Shown here in pieces: positions 1-11,500 of a stretch of DNA of 64,000 bases. Source of the DNA: Rhynchonema sp. JSB1_4 (taxonomy: Eukaryota > Nematoda > Chromadorea > Monhysterida > Xyalidae); NCBI GenBank assembly GCA_030248065.1, contig JASAMV010006679.1:111442-175441 (forward strand), written 5' to 3'. A program made the position numbers and the translations under genes. The first letter of the stretch is position 1; every line of letters starts with the position of its first letter. Below the pieces are notes generated by a model, which worked only from the letters and a program-made list of their open reading frames with translations, searched no databases and had not been told where the DNA came from.

Positions 1-349
1 GGTTAGTGTACCTACCCCTTTTTTTGTGCGGCGGTTAGTGTACCTCCCTGGGGGGTAGGGGGGGGAAGACCCAAATCCAGGAAAAAGTCACTTTTTGAGG
101 TCGAAAATTTGACCAATTTTGCCCCTTTTTGGAAAAAAATCTCCATAAAAAGGGTATTTTGGCGACTTTTGAGAACATTGACCTGAAAATCACCCATTTT
201 AGGCCTAAAATGCCCATTTTAGGCCTAAAATGCCAATGTTAGGCAAAAATTGAGGCGGTTAGTGTACCTGGCGCGGCGGTTAGTGTACTAGTGTACCTTG
301 GTCGCGGCGGTTAGTGTACCTTAGGGGGGACCCCCCAGGAACTACACTG
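1..349 (+). mobile_element. hAT-like MITE, copy 1 (5' end outside window)
   Basis: Right end of a non-autonomous element that closes with AGGAACTACACTG at 337-349. Its core (about 65-252: GAAGACCCAAAT, then AAAAAGTCACTTTTTGAGG, ending in TTTTAGGC-type words) is shared with the copies at 1923-2710, 2009-2403 and, reversed, 5780-6158. The subterminal module GGCGGTTAGTGTAC is repeated on both sides of the core and differs from the module in the other copies. No coding capacity. The left end lies before base 1, so its target duplication cannot be checked. Confidence 0.75.
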
Positions 350-381
350 CCCCTAAGTAACATCCCCTATACAGTAGTGTA

Positions 382-1140
382 CCGTATTGTCGGAAATAGA
401 ACCCGGGGCCGGGGGGTCTATTTTCTCACTGGGGTCATTTTGGTGGGCTCAATTTATGGCAATGGTGTAGCAGGGTGGGGGGTGGGGTCCCCCCCAAGGT
501 AGAGTAGGTAGGTAGGTTGACGCTCCATCCTGGTACAGCAGGTAGGTCGCCGCCCGGCGGCTGGTACAGTAAGTTGCTATTTTTGGCTCAAAATGGTATA
601 AAATCGGTATTTTTTAGTTCAAATAGGCGAAAAATCGCGCGCTAGGCGCGAAATTAGCGTTTTAGAGTGCATTTTCATCAAAATTTCGACCTAAAAAATT
701 TTCTCCCCCCGCCCCTAGCTCGGCCGGTACAATAGGTAGGTTGCCGCCCCACATTTTTGGTGGTACAGTAGGTTGCCGCCCCGCCTGGGTAGCTACACCA
801 CTGATTTATGGGGGGTCAATTAATGGGGGTTATATTTTTCATTTCGCCCCCCGACGAAAAAAATCATTGTTAATAATGCGCCTAAAAATGGCTTGTTTTG
901 GGTGTTTTCTAACTTTAACAGCGGCAGTTATGCTTAAAAAGCCGTGTTCTACTGTGTACGCAAGCTTAGATAACGTTTAACACAACAATACACCTCTACC
1001 ATACCACTAATCTGTGGTACGGTGAAGGTTGGGGATGGGGTTCTAATAATGGGGGGTTCTATTTTTGATTTCGAGCCATTTAGGTGGGGTTCAATTAATG
1101 GGGGGTCAATTAATGGGGGGTTCTATTTCCGACAATACGG
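382..1140. mobile_element. TA-flanked inverted-repeat element (Tc1/mariner-type MITE)
   Basis: Both ends read CCGTATTGTCGGAAATAGAA, at 382 forward and ending at 1140 in reverse complement. The flanks are TA (380-381 and 1141-1142), the target duplication of the Tc1/mariner superfamily. The interior has short repeats of GGGGGTCAATTAATGG and C-rich runs and no convincing reading frame. It is 759 bp and non-autonomous. Confidence 0.7.
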
Positions 1141-1436
1141 TATTGAGGCTTGATAGTGGTGCATGCACAGGTACATTTATGCACGTTTGTTGTTCGTTCA
1201 GAGCACATAATACTCCTCTTATTGACGAACAGACACGAATAAATGCGATTACAAGCCGAAAAACATCGTTTCAACCCCCTTTTTAGGGGTTTTGGGGGCT
1301 ATTTCTGCGAACAATTTTTCAGGTTCGGGTCAGTGAATTAATAGAGGCCCCCCGGAATAGAGCCCCCAAAATGGGGTCAGTGAATTAATAGAGCCCCCTT
1401 CTATTTAGGTTTTTACGGTACCTGACCCAATACCCA

Positions 1437-1813
1437 ATACCAGTGTAGTGGCAGGCCCATGTGTGGGATGGGAGGTAAGTATGATGCGGGGTTGGGACCG
1501 GAAGCGTGAGAGGTATGATTTTGGTCACCCAAAAAGGCGAAAAAACACCGTTTTTGTGATGCACTTTTGGCCAAAAAATGAGGTAAAAATAGCACTTTTT
1601 CCAAATTTTCGCCGAAAATCGCTTGCGCGCGATTTTTGGGAAAATAAGGTCGAAAAACACCGATTTTTGCCTTAAAAGGGTATAAAATTGCTTGTGAGAG
1701 GTATGATTTGGAGTTGTGAGAGGTAAGTACTCAACCCCCCCAACCCCCCTCGGGTTTTGTGGTAGGTAAGTACTGAGAGGGGGTAACCCCCCAAGCCCCC
1801 TGCCACTACTATG
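1437..1813. mobile_element. Possible small inverted-repeat element with repeated subterminal words
   Basis: GTAGTGGCAGG near 1446 is mirrored by CCTGCCACTAC near 1800. Between them the word GTGAGAGGTA(T/A)G recurs at about 1506, 1694 and 1713, beside GGGAGGTAAGTATG and GTAGGTAAGTACTG. The design resembles the hAT-like copies next to it (short near-identical words on both sides of an A/T-rich core). The exact ends and target duplication were not resolved. Confidence 0.4.
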
Positions 1814-1922
1814 CCCAATACCAAACCAATACTAAAACCAATACTCAATACCCAATACCAAGCCATACCCAATACCTACCCTATACCCAATACCAACCCA
1901 ATACCCTATACCCAATACCAAC
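1808..1922. repeat. Minisatellite of CCAATAC units
   Basis: About fifteen irregular repeats of CCAATAC, CCCAATAC and ACCCTATAC run up to the left border of the hAT-like element at 1923. That element's 8-bp target duplication (ATACCAAC) is a word of this minisatellite, so the element landed in the tract. Confidence 0.8.
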
Positions 1923-2710
1923 CAGTGTAGTTCCTGGTCCGGCGGGGAAATTAGTGTACTGTTCCTCCCTACTTTTTCGGAGGGGAAATTAGTGTACCTC
2001 CCTGGGGGCAGTGTAGTTCCTGGTCCGGAGGGGGAGATAGCGGACCCTCCGTTTTTTTCGGAGGGGGAGATAGTGTACCCCCGAGGGGGGGGAAGGGGGG
2101 GGGGGAAGACCCAAATTCGGGAAAAAGTCACTTTTTGAGGTAGAAAATTTGACCTATTTTTGCCCCTTTTTGGAAAAAATTCTTCATAAAAAGGGCATTT
2201 TGGCGACTTTTGAGAACATTGACCTAAAAATCACGCATTTTTGGTATAAAAATGCCCATTTTAGGCCTAAAAATGCCTATTTTAGGCAAAAATTGGGGGA
2301 GATAGTGTACCCGGAGGGGGAGATAGGGGGATAGTGTACCACCTGAGGGGGAGATAGCGTACCCGAGGGGGGGGGACCCCCCTCCCCCCCAGGAACTACA
2401 CTGCCTGGGGGGAAGGGGGGGAAGACCCAAAATCGGGAAAAAGTCACTTTTTGAGGTTTGAAAATTTGACCTATTTTTACCCCTTTTTGGAAAAAATTCT
2501 TACTAAGAAGGGTATTTTGGCGACTTTTGAGAACATTGACCTAAAAATCAAGCATTTTAGGCCTAAAAATGCCCATTTTAGACCTAAAAATGGCCATTTT
2601 AGGCAAAAATTGGGGAAATTAGTGTACCCGGAGGGGAAATTAGTGTACTAGTGTACCTTGATCGGGGAAATTAGTGTACTTTAGGGGGTCCCCCCCCAGG
2701 AACTACACTG
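1923..2710 (+). mobile_element. hAT-like MITE, outer copy, interrupted by the copy at 2009-2403
   Basis: Starts CAGTGTAGTTCCTGG at 1923 and ends AGGAACTACACTG at 2710. It is flanked by a perfect 8-bp direct repeat ATACCAAC (1915-1922 and 2711-2718). Terminal CAGTG plus an 8-bp duplication are hallmarks of hAT transposons. Without the inner insertion the element is about 385 bp. Its own subterminal module is GGGGAAATTAGTGTAC, found on both sides of the core. Confidence 0.85.
2009..2403 (+). mobile_element. hAT-like MITE, inner copy nested in the outer copy
   Basis: Starts CAGTGTAGTTCCTGG at 2009 and ends AGGAACTACACTG at 2403. The 8-bp direct repeat CCTGGGGG lies on both sides (2001-2008, 2404-2411). 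It is 395 bp long and non-coding. Its subterminal module is GGGGGAGATAGTGTAC, again on both sides of the core and different from the surrounding copy. The element at 5780-6158 is its closest relative here. Confidence 0.88.
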
Positions 2711-5509
2711 ATACCAACCCGGGATACCCACTGTTTTTACCCCCTTCCCAAACCCCCTCCCACCTCCAACACTGCTGAAAAGATTAGCTAGGTTAAAAGC
2801 TAGTAAATTTGGTTTAAAAAACATGCCCTCCCCCAGGTACACCACTGCCCCCCAGAGGTACTCCAGTACGCTGACCGCCTCTCTAGGAACACTAATTTCC
2901 GTGATTTTTGCCAATGTGGCCGATCAACCGATTCGTGTCCACTTCAAATTCGTCATATGTAACTCAATTTTCAAGAATTTTCTTTTAAAATGTTGAGGGA
3001 CCCCATTCAACCGCACCGCGTTTCTGATTCGATGGCTGTATTAAAACAGCCATTGTTGTACCCCCAATGCCAGTCCACTCGCATGAAAGTGCTGCCAATC
3101 ACAGCTAGCCAAATCACCCGCAGGCAACTTGCGCAACTTTTCAGAAAGCGCTTCGGTTATACAGCAACCAAATGCGTTGATGGACCTTAACCCAGCCGTT
3201 GAAACACAAAAGCACAAGTGTATTGCGTTTAATAGCCATCCAGCCATGTAGGCGCCCACACCAGCGTTGGGGCGAGGGCGGCACGTGGCTTGTTGTTGAT
3301 GTTGACTTTACGCTCAACAGCCCTCTAAAGTTGCACTTTGCGTTGCGTTTATTACTGCGCATAATTTGCGTCTGAGGTTTGATCTGTCAGCAAGTTAGTC
3401 AGACTCGGACTTTGTAGTTTGCCCTTGTCATCCAATGTTGATTGACTTTGTCTGCCATTGCAAGTCGAAGTCGACTGTTTGGTCGACTTCGTGTTTCATG
3501 TCTTGTTGTCTGTTCTGGTCCCAAGTCGGAACTTTGATACCTGCACGTGCACGCATTATACGTGTGCTCGATTTGCAACTGGATGATTGTCCGTTATTTT
3601 GGTGCACTGCATCAGTTTCTTATCAGCAAATGTTCTCAGAGCGCTTCTAGCCACCTACCCGTTCTTTGTGACAGTCTGTGACAGTAACAAAGTTCCAGCC
3701 TGGAAAGTTCTGCCGAACGTTTTTCAAGCAAAAAGAGTGATCATCCTTATGCCTAAATACCGCACACTTTGAGGAGAAGAACTGAGTGTGAGATTGAATC
3801 TGTTCGCTGTGTAACTCCTGTCCGACCACTTATCTGGCGTACGTGCGAATTTGCACGACTGTTTTCGAAATTCGGTCAAATTCATAAACTGGTGTCAGCA
3901 AACTGTTGCTGTTTACCCCATTCTGCCATTTACCCAGTTTCGCAACCAGACAGCGGCACTTTGCAACGTCGTCAAAGTTACGTAACAAACACCACGTAGC
4001 CTTTGTGAAAACACGTCACTGTGACATCATTCAGAGCGCCATCCTCGCAAAGCGCCACATTCATATACTATGTATTCCGCCAAAACCGCCACAGAAATTG
4101 ATTTTCGCGCGCCCCCTTTCTGATGCTGGTGTAGCTGACCACACAGATACTGTATGTACATAACACGTTGCGTGAGCTTCTGCTGCTCGTTGCCCACTAC
4201 TGTAGTCTGGCCGTGTCAAACACGCACAAAGTAGACATATTGCAGCAACAAACTCTGGCTTTCGCTGTGGCACGTGTGTTTCAGTGCCCGAGCTCCATCA
4301 TAGACAGCGCGAGCAGCAGGCGGTTCTTGCGATCTGGAGCATGTACAAACATGTTCACATGCACGGACACTGCATTATGGCGCGTGATTGTGTGTGTACA
4401 TGCGTCGGTCTAGCTACGACGCCCCTCTGTATTTTTTGCTGGGTGCTGTTGCTGTGCACGTATGTATGCATACGTATCAGAGCCATAACCGGTGCAGCCA
4501 GACTGTTACTTTCTCTTTGGTTGGTGATCGGATCTATGCAAATGCATCTGGGCTTCTTTTATCTCAGATTATTATCTAATGTACTCTCTGTATGCTGCCG
4601 GGAGCTTGCTGACTGGCGCACGACGTTGCTAAGGACGCTTTTGTATTAGTTGGTTGATATGCGCATCATTTCTGCGTGAGCACGATATGAGATGAGAGAC
4701 AAAGCACCCGTTGCTTGCCCGGTTGTCTTTTTTCATTTTGTTGGGTCGTTAAAGACGGTTATGTATGATCACGCGCAAACATTCGTTGCGTTATTATCGC
4801 AGTCGCACGCATCTGGGGGTAACAGCGAGCATCTGAGCGTATGTGGACATAGTTTTTGCATTTCCATTCTATATGACAAGAGCATGACGTAATTTCACAT
4901 AATGTTATGAAAATTATTACACAACTTTATGATGCTGTTATATTACTAATATAATCATCGACTGTTCTGTTTCAGCCTTTACCGCTCACAGTCTATGGTG
5001 TGACTATATTCTTCGTGACTTCTGCCATCAATCAACGCAAGACATTTTTGTCGAGTGAACGAGCCCGCCCGCGGTCGACGAAAATGTACTACCACGATTT
5101 CTACAGTTAACAACGGCGCGCAAGTTTAGCGCGTTTGCTAAACACCAATCAACGTTATTATCATCCGCGTGCGTTTGTCTTGGTGTTTGCTGTTCGTTTC
5201 GACACGTCGCCTCGTCGTTCGTTTGCTGTTGCCGTGCGACCCTTGCTGATTTGTCCGGACTGGATGCGTCATATCATCTTCACAAAGTCGTAAAAAACAC
5301 TCAACAAATTGTCATTCAATATTACTGTTATTACTACTTTGTTGCCGTTACACACACACAATCTGCGACCAACTCAATACTACTGGAGTGCTGACATGAT
5401 TCGTCTGAACTCGCCCGTCGTCCGAGTCCCCAATTTTTTTTAAATCGATCAAACTGAACAAAACTTCGACCAATAAATAATCGCCATAACAAATAATTAT
5501 CAAAACAAA
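2711..5509. other. Intergenic, upstream of the Kelch gene
   Basis: No reading frame with flanking splice sites or a recognisable domain was found. Composition is ordinary, with some dense TGCGTG/ACACG words between 4.1 and 5.3 kb. The 5' leader and promoter of the following gene must lie at its right end; the bases before the chosen ATG at 5510 are AAAACAAA, an unremarkable A-rich start context. Confidence 0.5.
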
Positions 5510-8500
5510 ATGCCTGTGAACGTCGTCGCGCCTGTTCCCAGTCAAGAGCTGAAAACGGCCGCTGATCTCCGGATTGAGCCTGATTCAAAAAGGACAGCAA
5601 GCTATAAAATGGGTGGAACAGCTGGTGCTGGTCTGAAGCCGGTCAGTTCGCAGACCACAATCGACTACGCAACTGGCGGAGATGAGAGTGAATATGTGCA
5701 TGCGACGGAGCTGGAAACGCAGCCGCTTTTCTATGAGGATAATGATAATAAAGTACGTTTGGTTTTTTATCCTTGGCACCAGTGTAGTTCCTGGGGGGAG
5801 GGGGCCCCCCTCGGGTACGCTATCTCCCCCTCGGGTGGTACACTATCCCCCTATTTCCTCCTCTCCGGGTACACTATCTCCCCCAATTTTTGCCTAAAAT
5901 GGCGATTTTTAGGCCTAAAATGTGCATTTTGAGGCCTAAAATGTGTGATTTTCAGGTCAATGTTCCCAAAAGTCGCCCAAATACCCTTTTTATGAAGAAT
6001 TTTTTCCAAAAAGGGGCAAAAATAGATCAAATTTTCCACCTCAAAAAGTGACTTCCCGAATTTGGGTCTTCCCCTCCTTCCCCCCACGGGGGTACACTAT
6101 CTCCCCCTCCGAAAAAAACGGGTCCGCTATCTCCCCCTCCGGACTAGGAACTACACTGCTTGGCACTTTCTTCTTTTTACTTCGTTCAGATCTTACTTAT
6201 CTTTGATTTTGCTTGCAGAGCTCCGTGCTGTTGCGTCTGGACACGCTGCGTCGCAACCGCGAGATGTATGACGTTGTGCTCTACGTCAGCCATCGCGAGA
6301 TCTACGCACATCGTGCCGTGCTCGCTGCCATGTCGCCCAGGTTGGAGGAATTAAAATTAATAATTTGACAATATAAATGAATAAATAAATGTGGTGTGAG
6401 AAGAAAGTTTTCGTTCAATATTGTCAGGCTGTGCGATATGTTAACCAACAGTGGTTGTCCGTCGCCAGTGCATTCCGACCATCAGATCAGTCTCGATCAC
6501 AAAGTGAATGGTAAGTGAAAGAGATAACCGTGTTACATTTACGTTCGGTGCGACTGTGCAATGTGAATCTGGAAACTGACAAATTTCAACCTTGCCACCA
6601 CGAGCTGGCCCGGATCATAAAATTTCGTGAATAACTTCCTGCTTGACGTTGGGCATAAATTTATGACTGATATGAATGCAAACGTTGTGTGTATTTTTTT
6701 TATCGCGCCATACTTTGCCCTGTAAAACAAAGTGGTGACGATATTCACGTGAAAATTGCACGTTGTGGTTGTACTCTGCTGCCGATTGGTGTAAATCATG
6801 TCAATCAATGATATTTGTGTTTTCGACCGCGCGTGCGCACTGATAGTACAACTGACAACTGTCAGTCTCAGACGGAATATTGTGTGTGAAATTTGTTTGG
6901 GTAACTTTTATCAGTGATAATTTGCGAGAGCGTCTGTTACTAAGTTGCGTTGCCCAGATGTGTCAAGTTTTGCGTGCTGGGTCGGCCGGCCATTTGTCTG
7001 ACAACAGGGAAACTCTAGATTTGCACCACAAAATCTTGTTCGATTATGCATCGCGTGGGTGTGGCAAATCAAGTGAGTGGTGCACGATAGTATAAAACAG
7101 TTACTGCTCAACTCTCCTGTAAAACGCGCAGATGCGTACTTTATTTTGCGTTGCATGCCGTAACGATCAACTCGCATGCTCTGAATATTTGTCTACACGC
7201 TGACTGTTGGTGTGGACTATTATTGCCGAACCGGGGGAAAAGTTGAGATCTCTTGCTCGGAATATTGATTTTGCATCATGGTTACTTTGGGGGAATGACT
7301 TGTTTTGCACGTTCATCTGTCGATTTATTCATATGCTGCGGTTCAAGCGCAGTCCATACTTTTGCACATGGTTGGACACAGATGTTCAGTATGAGCGCTG
7401 CACGGGCGAATCTGGGAGGTTCATAGATTTGCAGGAACATAACAGAATTTTATTGCGAGCTTGAGCGGGTCTGGACGGCAGTTTTGCAGTCGGGAAAAAA
7501 TTTCCCGCCAAGCTTTGGACAGGACACACCACAAGCTTTGGGCAGACAACAGCGGTACTTTCGCAAACTTGGTGTGTGTTTAATTTCAAAATCAACCGTA
7601 CTTTTGTGCGCGATGTGTTGTGTATCTGGTGTTGGTCTAATGTTTCCGCTCACAAAACTTTGCGAGATGTTCGCTGACAGAGAACGAAAATGTTGAACAT
7701 TACGACACGTTAGGCGAGTCGCCGTGCTTTTCTGATTGTGTGCCCCAGTTTGAGCCAATGTGACTTTGCACTCGCTGGCACACCATGATGTCTGGTCCGA
7801 ACCGAATGACATAAACGTGTTTGTTTGCAGAGAACGCAAACAGGGCGGCAAGGCAACCGCGTTTTTGCACTTGTTTTGGAGACTAGACGGGGTGGCCAGC
7901 CTTTATGTTGGAGCCACGTGCTTCTACATTGGCTATGGTTGTCTTTATGTTGGTCGGGTGTTTGCGTGGCTTCGCTGTGGCGCCTTGGGCGACATTTTGC
8001 ACGGACTGAATGTGCAATACATTGCATTATGGCGCTTTTGGATGGATGCGTCTGTTGGGTCGACCTTCTCTCATACACAGAAACGGGGAAATGACATTGG
8101 CACTGGCAGTATTGCTCTTGTATTGCGTTGTAATGATGTGATGCCCACGCGCTTACTTGCAGACTGCACCTAAACTTATTGCCTGGAAGGAGAGACAGTT
8201 GGGAAGTGAAATATTGTGCCCACAGTGTGCATTTGTGTGTGAACGATGCGATGGGGAATCCAAAAAGATGACCTTTGCCCAAACGGAGATTAGAAACTGT
8301 GTGAAAGCGATACACATTGCGTAAATCAAGGTCACAATTTTTGGTTTTCAATTTCCATTTTTCACCCACACGGTGCTTTCTGGCATTAAATTTGGGACGG
8401 GGGGTGGGTTGAACAAGGCAGAAAAATATTTTTGTCAGTTTTTGCGTTTTTAATTGATTCATTCTCTGTTCCAGGCACGATCAGTCCACATCATGGCAGT

Positions 8501-11500
8501 GAGGGTGACAGTGGCACAGGCAGTAAACCGCCATCACCAGTCAGTGACACCACAGAACAACAGCATCATCACAACAGCAATAGCTCAACATTCTCAATTC
8601 ACGGGTTTGTCTGTCTGTGTAGGTTTCTCTTAATTTTCTTTCAATTTGCATCATTTCTGTCTGTTTTCGGCAGGTATTTGGACGTGGCCGACCCATCAGT
8701 CTCACCGGCTCGTCCCGTTTATCTCGAGTTTCCGCATCTCGACTACGATTGTTTTGAAGCTTTGGTCAACTATGGCTACAAGTCGAGGTTTGCACCTTGC
8801 ATCTATTTTGTTGGCTTACCATGAGATGGGGTACGGTAGGTAGACCATTCCAAAATAACTGATAACGTAAGGTAAACAAGTGTAAAAAGATACCGCACCT
8901 AATAATAGCTGGGAACGTAAACAAGCATAGTTAAACGCCCCAAAGCGCGCAGCGCTTTTATGGTCCGGAAATAACAACTGCTAACCACCGCGTGTGCAAT
9001 GTGGCGTGACGTGGTCCTTGGTTACGTGATTGGGTCGGGTGTTATATTTGCAAAAACACACGTACACACCACACACAAATTAGTCACAACTACGTCAAAC
9101 TTTTATGAAGCAGGCAGGCAATTGTGCAAAACAACAAGCTGTTTTGTTACTCGACCTTTTTGACGGCTTTTGTGAGGTCACCAATAATGGCGCCATTTCT
9201 TACGGTCGTATTCTAAGTAATGTCCCAAACAATCAGAACATTCCGCCGGTTTTGCACGTAAACAGTTTTTGCTCCGGACCAAAAAAAACAGACCACAGAA
9301 AAATATGTGTGCTTGAGTTGTTGGTTGGGTTCCAAAGACCGTAATTTTACCCCGCGTTATGTGAGAACCTGAGGTTTAATAAACGCTGTAGACGAGACCA
9401 GAATAGCCACTGCGCGAGGTCAAAGCACAGCATGGTTTAACCAGCATGGGGGCTGCTTGGGCACGAAAATATACTTCAACTGCTCGATTGTAATGTAACG
9501 CAACAGGCCACGCACAACACACCTGGCGTTTTTGCATAATGAGGCAATTGGTTTGGCGCCAAATTTGAAGCGGGAAGCGCGGGGAGGGACCAACGGAAGA
9601 AGTGTACATAAAACTCACAGGAACGGGGAGGGAAAAACTCACGTTGCTTTGGTTCTGATCTTGAAATTTTATTTCAGGTTGGAGATTGTACCAAACAAAG
9701 TTGCCGAGCTCTACAAGACCGCCTCAATGTTGGGTGTTGACGCGTGTGCACGGATATGTGCCAAATATCTGGCCGAAAATCTCAAATCCGAAAATTGTAT
9801 TGGTTCGTTCGCATTTCAACCTTTATGTTCCTTCCAGCAAACCTGTAAAATTGTTATGCACGCGGCACTGTTCTTCTGAATAATTCACCACAATTTTTCA
9901 ATATTACGCCTTCAGGAATTCGAAAATCAGCCAACAAAGCAAGTGACCAGTATCTGATGTCAAGCGTCGACGCATACATTCAAAAGAATTTCCTGGAGGT
10001 CACACAAACGAGCACGGAATTCACCTCGTTGCCGTGCATACAGGTATGTCAGGGGGCCGAAGGGGGGTGTTTAAGCCTGCTAAAGTTGTTATGTTGTGCT
10101 GCACACTCACCTAGTTTGAATTCAGTTGCTTATTTTTTTATCCATACTTTTGTGCCTTTTTCCATCAACAGTGTTGTTCATTGATATTACTGTTCAGATG
10201 ATTGAGCGCGCTGCGCTGCCCGGCGTCACAGTCAGGGTCAGGGTGGTACGGTCGTGTCTGCTGCCTGTTTTCTTTTCCATTGTATTTATTACAGTAGGAC
10301 CATTTTGATCAGACGCGCGCCCTTCGCTGCGAATGCCAGTAACGCTCCCCTTTTACCTGTTTCAGATGCGCAAGTGAGTGATTCAGTGGTGCGACACTTC
10401 AGACAGACAAACGTGGTCGGGTCGGGTCACACACATATTCCTCCCTTGTTGTTGCCGACCTGTTGTTGAATAAGGCCAAGGCCTAGGCCCCGACACGCCG
10501 CTGCTCGTTCATCCTTGATATACCTTGTTGTTTATTGCTGTCCGGGCTTGCTGCTGTTCTCTTTGTCGTTACCGTACGCTCTAACTAGATACAGTAACCC
10601 AGTACAGGCTGCCTAATTAGTGTCAGGCGCACATTGCTCTATGTTTAGATTATCTTTTTGTGATAGGATGCTGGCTGACTCATATGTCAAACAAGCACAT
10701 CGACCTGGATGGGATGGCAGCGTACAGGCGCCTCGTTAATTTCCTCTCTTAGCAGACGGAGAGTTGTTTTCAGCTGGAAATGAGCCACTGCGCATGTTTT
10801 GATTAGGCTCACTATTCTCAGCGACGAATCTATGTAATTTGTTTCGTAAACTGTGTCTTTTGTATCGATCCAAATGAGTCCACCAGCCTCATGGCTATGT
10901 ATGCGGAGCTTATCGCGGTCGTAAACAAGCTGTCTCGGCCCGGCTGGCTGTACAATATACCCACTTCAATGTGCTCTAGCTTCAGCTTGCCAGCAAGTCT
11001 ACAAGTGCGCATAGATGTCTCTTATGTAAGGGATTGACCAACATTAGGCATTTTGCCAAAGAAACCTGGGAAAGATTGGTCATGGCGCTGGTATGTCATG
11101 CATTGGTGGAGCGGGGAGACAATTTATCATAACTTAAAGCTTTTATTATGGCAGAATGTGTGCCCGGAAATCCACTCTTTTTTGATAAATGGCTGTTTAT
11201 GGCGCAAAATTATCGTGAGGGCTATAAAAATAGGCTTTAAGAACACGGTACGGCTCATAGGGAGACAAGAAGGGGATGGGACGATATGGAATTATTCAAA
11301 ACATGCATTTATTATCAAGCACCCATTTCACACATTTTATTGTTTTGTTTGCATGCCTATTTTAGTCAAGTGAGTTGGGTAGATGAATAAGTAGTACAAA
11401 TGCTAACACACACACGGACAGAGTTTTCGGAACCAACATTTTTTGCCCAATATCAAAACCGGTCAACCCTGAGCTGGCAAGGCGGGCACTGGTGCCCTTT

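Noticed and set aside
8605..8673. Open frame across the intron between Kelch exons 4 and 5
   Set aside because: The 69-base intron has no stop and a length divisible by three, so it could be retained, but it has good GT and CAG borders and would put a hydrophobic stretch into the BTB domain.
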